Of a stretch of DNA of 64,000 nucleotides, positions 18,007-30,452 are shown piece by piece. Source of the DNA: Craterostigma plantagineum (taxonomy: Eukaryota; Streptophyta; Magnoliopsida; Lamiales; Linderniaceae); NCBI GenBank assembly GCA_027422505.1, contig JAPQWV010001334.1, positions 1 through 64,000 on the forward strand, given 5' to 3'. The notes below the pieces were generated by a model that worked only from the letters and a program-made list of their open reading frames with translations, was not told the origin of the DNA and made no database searches. Both the position numbers and the translations under genes were made by a program. Every line of letters begins with the position of its first letter. Position 1 is the first letter of the stretch.

Positions 18007-19284
18007 ATGAATGATTTTATTATTTTTTTATTTTAAAATTTCGTTTGCGTTCGTCAAGGGTTGGTTGTTTTTTAATTCATTTGGTTATGAATTAATGTGG
18101 TGTTTGTTTTGTTTATTTGTTGTGGGAGATGTGTTTCATATTCACTCGTGTTGTAATTGTAATGATTTCCTTTTTATGTGAAAAATTTAATAAGAGTCCG
18201 TTTTACTTCGCGTATTTGAACGAAATCGGATGATTTCATATTATGAATAAAATCTAATTTCAAATTCTATTATTTGACAAACGTCAGGATTCGAATTCGG
18301 ATTTAAAACGAAGTTTGAGTTCGAGCTCGAGAAGGTCGTCGAACTCGACGTTTTCTTAAAATATTAAAAAGTACAAAAATAAATAAAAAAATTCGACGAG
18401 TGAGTTCGAGCTCGAGTCAGCTCATTCGCATACACGAGTCAGCTCGACTCATCATTCACCTCCTCATTTTTGTTATTAATATTATTTTTAAATTATTATG
18501 ATTCATTGTTATTATTTTTTATTATTATTACTATTATTATTATCATTATTATTACTACGAAAAACTCATAAATTCTGGATTTCATAAACGCAGAATTTGA
18601 CGTGAAATTTCAAATCCGACAAATAGCAAATGTTTAGATTTAACCTCAAATTTGGACGAAATCGAAATCATGCTCGATTGCCAAATGAAGATTTGGGGGA
18701 AATCCGGATTTCAAATCGAAATCCGGAATCCAGATGGGTCATAAACGCATACGTAAAAATGGTTATTTATGCGCTCTCGATGTTCTAATATATAATATAT
18801 ATTTGAGTTATTTATAATTATAAACTATAACTTTAATTTTAATTGTGTACTTTTTTTAGAAAAAAAAACTGATATGAATATGAATTGGTGTAAAGTAATG
18901 AAATGATGATTTAGTTGACAGTGTACTTAATTAATTGGAGGTAGTAAAAAGATGAATTGAAGAAAAATTAAAATCCATCTTTCTAAATAAAGTCAACATT
19001 TAGAAACTACTAGTAATGAATATTTTTGAAACATAATAAAGGGGATTTCTTAGACAAAAATACCTAATAAATAGGATGACAAATGGAAAATGATACAAAT
19101 AAAAACGAGAGTGATGTTTAACAATTTTGTACATGAGATGCATCTATATTCAATTATCATCACACTAATTATTTCGGATTGAAGAGAACAGTTCTATTTT
19201 AGCAGCTACACTAGCCAGCTGAGCTCGCAACGTAATTGCAACGAAAAATTGTCGATTAGGGTTTTTTTTGTCAACTCAACGAAG
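18007..19284. other. Spacer between peroxidase and CCCH zinc-finger genes
   Basis: Holds the peroxidase 3' UTR, a dispersed repeat copy (18215-18755, listed separately), ATT/TTA-rich low-complexity sequence near 18470-18560, and the promoter of the next gene. No coding region is seen. Confidence 0.5.
18215..18755. mobile_element. Dispersed non-autonomous element, copy 1 (inverted relative to 53583-53960)
   Basis: Read on the minus strand, this segment aligns along most of its length with 53583-53960. The core includes GATTTCGATTTCGTCCAAA, GAGGTTAAATCT, TGTCGGATTTGAAATTTCAC and ATGAGTTTTTCGTA. The outer arm aligns as well (ATTATG..AAAATCTAATTTCAAATTC). The middle carries repeated GAGTTCGAGCTCGAG phrases. 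It is non-coding and most likely an old MITE-like element. Confidence 0.55.
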
Positions 19285-22200
19285 ATGGTGGGCAGGATGT
19301 ACAAGACGAAGATATGTATATCGTACCAAAGAGGCCGTTGTACCCGCCCGAACTGCAGCTTTGCCCACGGCGAAGCTGAGCTCCGTCGCCCACTCGACGG
19401 TGCGTTTACCGATTTTTTTTTTTTCTTTTACGAACAATATTTTTCGAATTCATGTATATTCGTGTCTTATGTTTATATGCGTTTTTGGCATACGGACGAT
19501 TTTAATTTTGCTTGTTAAATTACAGAAATAGTATTGGAACCAAGTTGTTAGCTAGTTTGCTTCATTGATTTTGTTCTTTTTCAATTGAAATTTAGAATCT
19601 TGTAACAGCGCATGGAGGTTTTCTATTTCTTTCTTTTTTACCTGTCGTTTTGTCAGGGTTAGGGTTTTCTATGCTTAAACTTGAAGGCTGTGTGTCATCA
19701 TATATTTATTCTGTGTACCATGGAAGCCTCATCTGGCATGGGTGCATTGTCATCTTAACTGGTTTTAGCTTCTTCAGGTGGCAATTTCAAAATACATATC
19801 ACACGATTAAATACAATTGCCTTGACAAGGATAGCTTTCCGTCTTTTTAGAGATTATGGAATATATACTTGTCAATGCAAGTTTCAATTATATACGGATT
19901 TCTGCCAGCATCCTTAATTGGTTCGCACCATCTCTGATCAGAATGGGTTTTATGGTTGATTTGTCGAAATGCTGCTTCTGGTGTTATACTTTGGCTTCAT
20001 GGTTTTTCTAATTCTCTTGAAGCGACAGTAACGGTTCAGAACTTAAGATTTAATGGAATTCCTGCACTTTCGTCATTCTTGGAAGGGTATTTTATCATTT
20101 GGCGCGGTCATGTATGACACCGCAAAGGTCCTTCTGATTGCATTATCCTACTGTAGATTCTGCACACTTCCAATATGAAGCCTCTCCATATTATTCCACA
20201 TTGACGGATACTTCAAAGGAATACCATTGCTTCCTTGGCTGGGAACTATAAAATTTATGAGCCGACATCAAAACATACAGCTATCTGTTTCACTCGGGCT
20301 GGGAAACAATCTACAGTATGCAAATATTTAAAAACCCAGCAATAGATGAGGACCATTTTTCGAGTTGGTGTGATTCTTGAAGAATTTTCCCTGTCTTCAT
20401 ATAATATTACGTTAACTATCTTTGTGTGAGGAGTTGTTAATTCTATGGCTCATGGAATCAGCAAGAGGACTCAAATTATGTTTTTAATGTCACTATTTTT
20501 TTCACCAATCAATGGTAAGGCTGGATTCTGACAACTCGTGTGGCTCGCCGATGTCTTTCTATATTTACTTTGTCTTCCACGTAGCATAGTCGCATTAAAT
20601 TCTATTGACTGCAGGAAGGCGAGACAGGGAAAGTAGAGACTTAAGAGAAAGGCTTGATAGAATGCGTTCTCCATCAGGACGACAAGATACTGGTGCAAGA
20701 CACCATAGTCGTGGTATATACATATATCCCTCTTGGATTCAGTCTTATTCGGTTGTACTATATTCGGTATGTATGGCGTGATGTTCGTTCTACTGTAACT
20801 TGCAGGAGATAGAGATAGTCCTCCTCTACTAGGCAAAGGATGTAAGCTATCAAATGTCCCTGCTTTTTTCTGTGTTGATAGTAGATTCTGACGACCTTTT
20901 ACTTGCTTAATGTTTCAATATTTTTACCTATCAGCTATTTTTTGTTTCCTTCTTCTTGCGTGGTTGGAGTTAGTCTTGTCGGTTATCTATGTATATTCTA
21001 AAATGATGTTGGATGTCTAATAATGTTTCCGTCGTAGTTTGAAATATTAGATCGAAGCTCCACTATGCTTCTCCGCAATGAGATTGCGAAGTTTTTATAA
21101 GCTTATTGTGTCCTTATCTTGTAATTCACATTTATCTTTGACAGAAAGCAATGGGAAAATAAACAGTTGGATAGCCATGGTGAGACTGCTGAAGGTCAAA
21201 TAAGAGATAGAAGAAGGGGATCATCTGATAAGAAAATTCTTATGGATGATCAGGTTTGGTGGATAATAAATTTTGTTTTTTGCTTGAGTGGCTAAGAATT
21301 TTGGCAATGATTAGCTTTATCAATTATCATTGCTGTTGGGCTTTCATTGTTATCTTCATCATTGTCCTTTTTTTCAATTTTGTATAGTTGAGAGAAATTC
21401 AATCTGAAATCAAGATGCTGGACCGGGACAAAAGGGAGCTGGAGGTGAGTTTACTCATCGCTGCAGTTTCTGAAAACTAGCATATCCATTGTGTTCCTCT
21501 TATAAGGATGTAACATGGTTGCAAAAACTGCAATAGTGGATAGGCGCCAGACCTCCATGAATAACACCAATTCAGTGTGTAGCTTGTTTAACATGAATCA
21601 ATAGCTGCTTTGACTTTTGGTGTTAATGCTTACCTCTTATCTTTAAGCAGTTTTTTCTTACTTGTCGAACAGGTCTACATGGCTGATATGATTCATGAAG
21701 CAGATGCGTTAACATCCAAAGTGCAAGAGCTTGAAGTGCAGCTCTCTAAGGAGCATGAGGACCGCAAAAGGTATTCATAGGCTGACTGGATATTAGTTAC
21801 TTGCCTTGATAGTTCAAATATTGTTGATGCAACTTATCTCGATTTTTTTTTTTTTTATGTAAAATGCAATTCCTGATATGTGCAGTGGATAGCCAGCATG
21901 TGCCTTTCTTTTCCCAGTTCAGAATTATTCCTTAACAATTGTTCATAATGATTTATCGTTTGGTTTTTACGTCTGGTATAAAATAATATCTTATGGGTGT
22001 TAAGTCCCTCTGCACTCAAGAAATTTGCTATTGGTTTTCTACTCTTGCCCTGTCTCATTTTGATGCATTCTTTTCTTCTTTCACTTTTTTCTTTTGGTTT
22101 GGTATGGTTTCTAGGATCACTACAAAGGTTAAGAAGTTTATAAAAGCTCATAATCATCATTTGCATCTACAAGATGAACTAAAGAGGTATAACCCATACT

Positions 22201-23427
22201 TTATCAGCTCTTTTACTCCTGTAGTTCACTCATATTGCTTATGCGGTTCTAAAACTTTATATGCACAGATCACATGTTGAATTATGGAAGTTGGGTGAGT
22301 TGCTAGATTCAGATGATGCCGGGTTCAATGAAAACAATGATACGCCAATAACTAATGAAGCTGTAGCTGAAGCTTCTGCTGGTGCTGCTAACCCTACATA
22401 TGATAAGTCAAATTATTCTCCTGGCAAGAAAAGGCCACGGGCCTTGCTGGAAGCTCGCGAGACTTCAATTCGAGGTTAGCATGAATTTATGCCCCACCTC
22501 CCCATATCTCATTTAAACCTTGTTTTTATTTACTTAATTGGATTGGGACATTGGCTATTATAAACCTCACTTGTTGTCTTATTTGGTCTGTGTCAGCTGT
22601 TTTCTTATGGAGATGTTTCTTCCCTCATTGTACATTATTTGCTGTGTGCATTAGTCATATGGATTGATCTTTCAGATAATCCGGCCAATGGAGAAAATAA
22701 TGAAACGGGAAAGATGAAACTCGACTCTTCTCGGAGTTATAGGAGGAGCAATCAATGGGGCAATGGTGAGCAATCTGCATTTAGTGATGGTCATCCTATA
22801 AGAAAAAGTCCAGGGAAAGAAATAAGCTGCGTTATGACTTCGCCTCGACAAGCCAGGTACTTTCGTGCTTCCAGCAAATTCTCCATCATCTTTCTTTTGT
22901 GCTCTTCAATGAATCTGGCATAAAATCTTGGAATGTTTCTAAAAAATTTTCCACGTTGTTTTTAGTCCGTCAGAATTTTCGATGCTATTAAAGTCCCACC
23001 ATGAGTATAAATGGAGAAATTTACGGGGTATTTTGTGCAACCTCACGGGGTATTTTTCGCATCTTCCTCACTTTCTTTGGAATTTTTTCCATGAAGAATA
23101 AGGTTTCTAAGACAAGTTCGATACGCCCCTCGACTGGTATAGCAGCGCGCGAAATGAACGAAGAAGTTGAAATTTCCCAAGGCGATGAAAGAGCCCATGA
23201 AATTGGAGCAAAGGAGCTTTCTGGACTACCATTTCTGCCACCACCACCTCCTATACCTAAGAATGCTTATTCCCAGGTTAAATGGTCCCTTTTATTCATT
23301 GTTTGAAAGCATGAACAAGTTATTTATAGGCGATTTGCGACGTACTTTGCAGTACAAAGGGGACGATGAAGTAGAAGTAGACATTGATGGAAACGCCGAG
23401 GAAATGGTGGAAGTTGATATCGTTTGA
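19285..23427 (+). CDS. CCCH zinc-finger protein with coiled-coil middle (C3H13-like), about 12 exons
   Basis: The N-terminal exon encodes one C3H finger (CISYQRGRCTRPNCSFAHG, spacing C-X7-C-X5-C-X3-H), the usual RNA-binding type. Exons: 19285-19399, 20615-20713, 20806-20841, 21145-21253, 21388-21444, 21673-21770, 22115-22186, 22269-22474, 22676-22856, 22994-about 23027, 23103-23276 and 23353-23427. After the finger come an Arg/Ser-rich linker (RRDRESRDLRERLDRMRSPS), a predicted coiled coil (LREIQSEIKMLDRDKRELE and VQELEVQLSKEHEDRKR), an acidic Asn-rich region, a proline run (LPFLPPPPPIPKN) and the acidic end EEMVEVDIV. Relatives are annotated in plants as zinc finger CCCH domain-containing protein 13; a nuclear RNA-processing role is inference. 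One frame break near exon 4 (21145) is needed. Confidence 0.85.
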
Positions 23428-24991
23428 TGGGTTATAATTGTTTTTTTTTTTTCATTTGGTCATTTTGTCTTTAATGGTTTATGTAAGAATATATGTGTCA
23501 ACAGGTTTTGTCTCGTCTTTGTTGAAAAATGTTAGAAGTAAACCATAACTTTACTTTCGACGAGGTCATATCTTATTAGATTTCCCAAGTTCGTAGTATA
23601 TTGAATTAATAAACCACAAAATAAACAATGGTTGCTTTGTGGTCCACGAGAGAAATTGATTATTTGACATTTCTTTTTTTTTTTCCCCTATTATTTGACA
23701 TTTCTGATGGATTGATTATTGAGATTACTTTTAATGAAAAGCAATAGGAGCAAGATAGAAATAAGGTTTGACCTTATATCAATGCAGCAAGTCAATGTAT
23801 GCACGTCTATTATTTTACACCGCAAGTCATAATACACACTCACCATTAATTACGAGAAATACACATATATTATAGTGGTGAAGCAGGTGATTTGATGTAA
23901 AGTGTAATGCGTCGACTCAAAATTCGAGAAATCTTGAATCGAAGGTAGTTCTATTAATTTATATTGGTTGGATGGGATATGTGATGAGATGCATGCATGC
24001 ATATACATCACTTCATCTGTGAAATGTAATAAGTATAATTTACTAGTTCTACTTATATATCTTCTATCCCAATTATTATTTAAACTAGCCCGAAATACCA
24101 TATCTATACAATACACGTCAATATTTCTGCCACTTAACAATACATAAAGAAAAAAGTGCCATTTTTAAAAATGAGAAATGCCATTGGAAAAAGAAGGATA
24201 AAAAGCGTTTACTACGCACAAGTTTAATTCGAGTCATCACCTTTAGATGATTTGGAAGGAACACACACAATAGCGTGAAGAAAGAGACAAACTGAGACAG
24301 ACGACAGAGCATGTGATGACAAGGTGAATCTACAGTAACAAGAATTCGTAAACATAAATAAATCTGAAACGACATGGGAATTATTACACTACATTGTTTC
24401 TTGTCCACACGATTTATTATTTAATAAACTTTGTACTGCGCTGACAAGATCATACCTTTATCATGGATGATCAACGGTGGATAGTTAAAAAAGATTTTCA
24501 ACTTTCCCTCTCCCAATCTCTCCCTCTCTTCACTGACTATCTACCTGCAAATCACCTTACGCACGCACGCATAGTCCTATATATATATATATATTTATTT
24601 ATATACAATAACCATACATCATCCCTCATATTGATCCTTTCTATAGCTGCACGGATAGGGTTTGCAGAAAATGATCAGCTCTTTTCAAGAAATTGATTAT
24701 AATCTGCTCTGTTGTTTTATACGAACGATATGATCACTAGTCCCTCGTAAACACTCCACCCTATACGACCCTTATTTCCCTTTCCCCCCATAATTATTTT
24801 TTTCACCTAAAGATTTCCACAGTGCCATTTTCTTTTTTTATACGAGTTACTAAATGTGGTTCCATTTAATTTCATTTGTAGCTTGTCATGCATGATTCGT
24901 AGGAAGGATTTCGATTTGTGTTAGTTTTTACTTGGGGTTTTCCATTTATTTGAAGAAGTAAAAACACTTGATAGCTCGCTCCTCCTTGTTC
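23428..24991. other. Promoter-side spacer upstream of the CUC2-like NAC gene
   Basis: About 1.5 kb of AT-rich intergenic DNA with a short AT tract near 24580 and pyrimidine-rich sequence at 24490-24540. No gene was identified. It probably holds the regulatory region of the NAC gene, whose expression in this family is boundary-specific. Confidence 0.45.
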
Positions 24992-26482
24992 ATGGATGCT
25001 TATTACCCTCATCACCATCAGCTCATAACCTACGACAAAAACGAAGCCTATTTGCCACCTGGCTACAGATTTCACCCCACCGATGAAGAGCTCATAACTT
25101 ATTACCTCCTCAAGAAGGTGCTCGACTCAAACTTCTCAAGCCGAGCCATCACTGAAGTCGATCTCAACAAGTGCGAGCCTTGGCATCTCCCAGGTTAATA
25201 CACATGCATAATCACTTCTCTCTAACGAAAAGAATTTTATTTGATTTCTTCGCTTCTCAGGCAAGGCTGTAATGGGAGAGAAAGAGTGGTACTTCTTCAG
25301 CCTCCGCGACCGAAAATACCCGACCGGTCTAAGGACGAACCGGGCTACAGAAACCGGCTATTGGAAAGCGACCGGCAAAGACCGTGAAATCTACAGCTCA
25401 AAGACTTGTTCTTTCGTGGGAATGAAGAAAACCCTAGTCTTCTATAGGGGTAGGGCGCCAAAGGGACAGAAAAGCAATTGGGTCATGCATGAATATCGTT
25501 TAGATGGGAAGCTTGCTAATCACTATCTCTCAAGAAACTCCAAGGTGTGTGCTTTTCTTGAAAAAAAAAACTCATCTGTTTGCTATGTATGATAGTTCAA
25601 ATTCTTGGCTGTTAATGTAATGATCTCATCGATAGCTTGGGAGATGGACCATATAGTTTCTGGCTTTTAGCAGGCTTTTGATTTACGTATGATGTTGCCA
25701 GGGAATTTATTCTAACAAATCGCAAGTTTCTCTGATATATTCGTCGTATGTTATCGTTTTCGAAAGAGAAAGCTGCTGCCTTTTACATGCATCTGAGAAT
25801 TAATTAAATCGCTGTAGTGAAAGCGAACGTTCGGCGTCAGTGTCTTCCCTCATGTGGATTTTTATGATCTCTCTTAATTACTAGAAACCTGCGCTGGCTT
25901 TGAGACAGAAGCTTAGATTCAGAAAAAAAAAAATGTCCGATTGTATGCAAATATCTCTTAGCTTTGTCTTTCACCATTTATATCTTTCGCAGGGCGAGTG
26001 GGTCATCTCAAGGTCTTCCAAAAGTCCGGCGCCGGCGGGACCTCATCCGTCTCCGGCGGCTACTCCGGCAAGAAGCGCCTGCCGGAAGTGGGTTCTCCGC
26101 GTCGGTTTCCCTGCCCAGTTCCGCCGCCGGTGACAGCCACCACTGCTTCGACGGTGGCTCAGCCTTTAGTTCTTACAATCCCAAGGAGCACGTGCCCTGT
26201 TTCTCCACAGCTATTTCTGACAACAACAATGGCCTCTTCGATCTCGTCCCTCCGTTTGTGATGAATCCGACGGTCCAAGATCATCATCCGCTGCCGTCGT
26301 CATCGTCGACGACTCCTGGGCTTTCTGCTTTCCCCAGCTTGAGGTCTCTGCAAGAGAATCTCGGCATGCCTTTCTTCTTCCCTCCGATGTCGGCGCCGGA
26401 GGCTGCTCCGCCTACGTCCGGCGGCGACGAGTGGAAAGTGGCCGGCGAGCTCGAATGCATGTGGCGTGGTAATACTTACTGA
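24992..26482 (+). CDS. CUC2: NAC transcription factor of the NAM/CUP-SHAPED COTYLEDON2 clade, miR164-targeted
   Basis: A nuclear plant-specific transcription factor; this clade sets organ boundaries and maintains shoot meristems. Three exons: 24992-25193, 25261-25544 and 25993-26482, the normal NAC layout. The NAC domain shows its subdomains in order: [104 protein letters not shown] and GEWVISRVFQKSG. The start MDAYY and the phrases [11 protein letters not shown] and [12 protein letters not shown] fit CUC2/NAM (Petunia NAM, Antirrhinum CUPULIFORMIS) better than other clades. The C-terminal part keeps EHVPCFST, encoded by the miR164 site, and ends ECMWRGNTY, near the usual CxWxY end. Two single-base losses in exon 3 (near 26015 and 26090) interrupt the frame. 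The orthology call rests on remembered CUC2 features. Confidence 0.9.
26187..26207 (+). promoter_or_regulatory. miR164 target site in the CUC2-like mRNA
   Basis: A 21-base site beginning AGCACGTGCCC and ending TTTCTCCA. Against miR164a it has one mismatch at the last miRNA base and one G:U pair, and is otherwise fully complementary. The site lies in the C-terminal coding exon, where CUC1, CUC2, NAC1 and ORE1 carry it. Confidence 0.9.
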
Positions 26483-28996
26483 TGGATGGTGTTTTCGGCG
26501 ATGTTATCGAGTTTAAAAGCTTTGTTCTTGTATTGTAATGTTTATGTCGTTTTATATATTTTAGTTTAATTAATGTTTATAAGTCTAAGCATGTGTGTTG
26601 TATCGATTTATGCATACGGTTTGATGTTGTAATAGTATTTGTGTTAGGGTTTGTAGTGTTAATGGGACATATATGTTTAATGTGGTTTTATTGATTCTTC
26701 GTGTGCTAATTTAATTCCGTTTAAACTAGTTGATTTATTACCGCGTGCTATTTTACTTGCTTTCATTTACATTTTGTAATCAGAAAGTAGGAAATGTGGA
26801 AGCCTAGCAATTCTCAAGTTTATATGGGTAATCACTATTGCTTCTATTCACAACGATTCATTCTATTTCAACATTTCATATATTCAATCAACGATTTTTT
26901 TTTTTATCATATCTCATGAAATGCCACAGCCAACCGATTAATTCATTTTGAGCGAACATTCCATTTGGAATGATTTTTGGTTAATTTATTTCGCCTCAAA
27001 TCCAAACAAACAATTCAACCAAGTGGAATTAACAGTTTAGCACTATGGAAATCGAGAGTTATTTGCCGACCAAAATACTTTGATGATTTGACGGTAGTAA
27101 CTAGTATGATAGAAAAGCAAAAACGTTTCAGCATAAAACCCTAATCAATGTCAACATTAAGAAAGCCACATTTATTATTCAGATAGACCGTATATTTATG
27201 TATTATCTATATAGAGAAGGCTAGAAAGACATTAAATACAGATAACGAAATTACAGCTGAAAATTCTCCGAATATATTTGGGACGTATTGAATTGAAACT
27301 GAGCATTCAAAAAACCTTATTTTGGGAGGAACACATTGATTAATATCAACCGAATTATTATTTCTAGGCAGGCGACTATTAATGATCACGAATTGGACCC
27401 ACGACCAACTTTTACATTTCATGCAACACAACACCATTAGTTTGATTTTGGAGCAAAACTATTACAAATATTACGTGGAAACACTTATAACAAATATTTA
27501 AATGTCGAGATTATTGGCTCATGTTGAATATTTTAATCAGCCGATAAACCAACTCCATTTTTCTATGTTTCTTGTAATTCGATGAAAGTAAGGGGTGTAG
27601 TGTAATCTAGCCCGACAACGGCCTCGAAAATTGAATAATTATTTATATGAACATAGTTGATATATAAAATAATTATAATTGAATTGGGTATATACATAGT
27701 CGTTGTCACGCAATGCCTCGATAAAATGAGTAATACACCACGTAAGTCCTCAGAGGCGAGTACGGATGCAAGCTTGGGCACGCCAAGTTCCATATTAGTG
27801 CAAGTTTTTTGGAATTTCATAATCATCAAAACGGCAAAAGGTTTCCGTATGTTGTCCGAAAATAAAACCTACAAGTATTTTGCAGCAGAACGCCTTTTTT
27901 AATTTTTCTTTTGTCATTTTCGTAGCCTCATGTGGTACAGATATGGGCAGGATAGAAAAAAGTAGTCGAGATATGAAGCTTGGATTTGGAAATTATGTCA
28001 TCATCATTAGATTGTTACATTTACTCCACATGATAGTTTATTTTCCGAGTCTCAGCTCTTCATCATTATCATTATTTTTATTTCAGTTAATATACAAAGA
28101 GAGCTAAAGCTTTAGGCATCAAAAGGGCCTCAATTTAGGCTTCAAGCCCCAAAGTTATTTTTTATATGTGTATTGCGTACCGTTACGCATCTATATGTAC
28201 CCATATATGTTCCATACGGTAACCTTGCGGCATGTTATATGGTGGTACCATTTTCTAACTATATTACGTAGCACAATACGTTCATCTATGGTACCTAAAT
28301 GTGTGATATGATGTACCTTGCGGCGGGCGGGTCCGCAAAATTTCTGACAGGTACCTGCATATAAAAAAATACTGACAGAGTACTGATTTGCTAATTTTTT
28401 TTTATATTAATGAGTATTTTTATGTAAAATCCCCTATATTATATATTATATGGGCTTTGCTATGAAATATATATTCAACCAAAAGCAATGGTCCGGACCC
28501 AACACTGTGCACAATTTACAAAATATTATAAAAGGAAAATGTGGATCCACCAAAGTCTTTTTACCAATAGTTAAAATAAAATGTTAAATCAATCACTGTC
28601 CAGCCAGAAATAAACATGCAGCTCCTATTTTTGCTTGGGTTTGAAACGACAAAGGACGAACCCAATCGTCAAATTAATGTGGTTGACAGCTCAATCATAG
28701 TTCCATCAAATGTTAATATAATTCATTAAATCCGTAAGTCATGCCGCTAAATTAATGTAACTTTTGATAGAATAGCGAGCATTAATTATTGTTGTGTTGA
28801 AAAACCATGGACGAAAGAAGAACATGGTGTAATGCTATGCATGTGCCTCCATCATATCACCCAATAGTTGGTGTGACAATGACTTTAGCCGTATCCAATT
28901 ATACATATTGCAATAAAGTCACACATGAATGAATAATTGCCTAGCATAATCTTTTCATTTTGGCTCAAAGTGTTAGTATTAAAGTAAATCAAACCT

Positions 28997-29027
<31 letters not shown>
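26483..29027. other. Spacer between the CUC2-like gene and the small Cys-rich ORF
   Basis: About 2.5 kb, AT-rich. It holds the NAC 3' UTR and, at 28157-28434, a copy of the GTACC-rich repeat (listed separately). The remainder, including 27000-28100, shows only short spurious frames. No gene is supported. Confidence 0.45.
28157..28434 (+). mobile_element. GTACC-rich repeat family, copy A (left-truncated)
   Basis: Direct match to 35284-35570: TATTGCGTACCG, TACGTTC, ATGGTACCTAAATGTGTGAT, ATGATGTACCTTGCGGCGG, CTGACAGGTACCTGCATATA and TTATGTAAAATCCCC recur in the same order. The left terminal repeat seen in copy B is missing here. Non-coding. Confidence 0.65.

Positions 29028-29028
<1 letters not shown>
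28999..29028. repeat. GA microsatellite abutting a start codon
   Basis: Fifteen GA units directly before, and overlapping by one base, the ATG of the small Cys-rich ORF at 29028. GA leaders are common in plant 5' UTRs. Confidence 0.85.
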
Positions 29029-29031
<3 letters not shown>

Positions 29032-29177
29032 AGTTCTTGTTTCAATGTCCTTGCTGCTCTTGTTTCTGCTTCATGAAGCCGAAGATGAAGAGCAAAACGG
29101 TTACTACGGCCAAAGTAGAAGGAGAAGAAGAGAAAAAAGAAGCCAAGAATATTGAAGAGAAAGCCCAAGACGAATAG
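29028..29177 (+). CDS. Small Cys-rich protein (49 residues), unknown function
   Basis: A single-exon frame too short for most ORF lists. The N-terminus is hydrophobic and Cys-rich (MKFLFQCPCCSCFCFMKPKM), followed by a highly charged Lys/Glu tail (KVEGEEEKKEAKNIEEKAQD). The five-cysteine cluster could be a lipidation or membrane-association site, since cysteine clusters like this are often S-acylated. That role is inference. A (GA)15 leader precedes it and an AT-rich 3' region follows. The sharp contrast of codon-like sequence with the surrounding AT-rich DNA supports a real gene; I do not recognise a named family. Confidence 0.5.
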
Positions 29178-29662
29178 TAATGAATAGCAAAGTATTTTCT
29201 ATATACATATTTGAATTCATCAATTAAGTACTACTATGTTATGCACAAGAGCTCGGTTGCTTCTTCTCGTAATAATGAATGGATTGTTTGTTGTGTAATA
29301 ACATTACAAAAGTCTCTATGATCTCTGAATTACCGTGAAGATGTTCGATAGGTAAGAATGTTTTTATTGCTTCTCTTTACTTTGACAAAGAAAAGAATTG
29401 TCTCTAAATGTAAATAGTTCGACCCCACTTTGTGTAGCATGAGACATTAAACACAGATCACGGGAATCAATTGGAAGACGAACTCACTCTTTAGCTGTTA
29501 ATTCCATTATAAATTTGACGTATGACACTCTAATTTGTTACCCTACTCATTTTGATATTTCACTCTATACATGTCATTTTTCAGATTTCTAAATGGAATT
29601 GGATATATATACTAGCTTTTCAACAGCAATGGCAAAAAAAACAAATGTTAAAAAAAAGAACA

Positions 29663-29856
29663 AATGTTGCTCTTGGCTCTACTGATCAAGTGCTTATCAT
29701 GTTGGGAGGGTTCGAATCTCATCCCTGTGACATTTCCCTAGGCCTGTCCACATGGCTATGTGCGATTGACCTGGTCGGCCTGCTTTGCAGGTAGTGGGTC
29801 GGCCCCGGGGTTCCACCATCGGCTTTCCCCGGTTACCAAAAAAAATAAAGAAAAAA
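29663..29856 (+). mobile_element. tRNA-derived SINE
   Basis: A polymerase III-type head is visible. A box A-like TGGCTCTACTGA lies at 29674-29685, and a near-perfect box B, GGTTCGAATCT, at 29709-29719, about 24 bp further on. A GC-rich body follows (GACCTGGTCGGCCTG, GGCCCCGGGGTTCCACC) and the element ends in an A-rich tail starting CCGGTTACCAAAAAAAA. This order is the normal SINE layout. Target duplications are not clear because both flanks are A-rich. Confidence 0.7.
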
Positions 29857-29934
29857 AGTTCTCACGGTTATTGCATCACAATATCTTCCAGGATTTTTTT
29901 TCCCTTTTTCCTAAATTTAAGAGTTAGGGGGTCT

Positions 29935-30265
29935 TTACACATAAATACCCCACCTGTAAAAAAACTTGTAGTTTAGTACCCTATCAGGATTTTTTATATG
30001 TAGGTACCTAACAGAATAATTTTTCGCAGATTCGCCGCAGGTACGCCATACAACACATTCGGGTACCTTATATCAACAATTTGGGTACCCTATATAATAG
30101 AAAATGTATGCCGTATTAGCACATTTAGGTACGCCCTATTTAAAATATAGGTACGCCGTACGAGCACATTTAGGTACTATATATCAACATGTTATGGTAC
30201 GCCATACACACACAGAAGGTACGACATGAAAAAAAAAACTGGTAAAAATTAAAATTTTCTGACTG
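29935..30265 (-). mobile_element. GTACC-rich repeat family, copy C (inverted, internally repeated)
   Basis: On the minus strand it carries TAGTACCTAAATGTGCT, GTACCTGCGGCGAATC, TTAGGTACCTACATATAA, GATAGGGTACT and a final GGGGTATTTATGTGTAAAGA. This is the same order as copies A and B. The interior shows several tandem variants of ACATTTAGGTAC with GCCGTA or GCCATA, giving a run of GTACC/GTACG words. Confidence 0.6.
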
Positions 30266-30452
30266 GATACCTATGTGTAAAAAATTTGTTCAATTAAGTA
30301 TTGTATGTGTCCGAATTTGGGGGGAAGATTTGTTTTTTCAAAAAGAAAAAAGAAAATGAGGAGCCATTTGGGCCATGCAAATCTTTGAAGATCTAATTGG
30401 GCTTCTTATTTAGTGGGGTTTTCTCTTTGAATAGTTCAATGTCGTAAAACAC

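Larger units (their letters stand above)
29178..30452. other. Repeat-rich spacer upstream of the poly(A) polymerase gene
   Basis: Contains a tRNA-derived SINE (29663-29856), an inverted copy of the GTACC-rich repeat (29935-30265) and the promoter of the next gene from about 30300. No protein-coding gene is seen. Confidence 0.5.

Noticed and set aside
27000..28130. Possible genes in the spacer after the CUC2-like gene
   Set aside because: Only short frames without splice support, AT-rich composition and no recognisable motif.
29663..29856. Functional tRNA gene at the box A/B sequence
   Set aside because: The acceptor and anticodon stems do not form, and the sequence continues into an A-tailed body as in a SINE.
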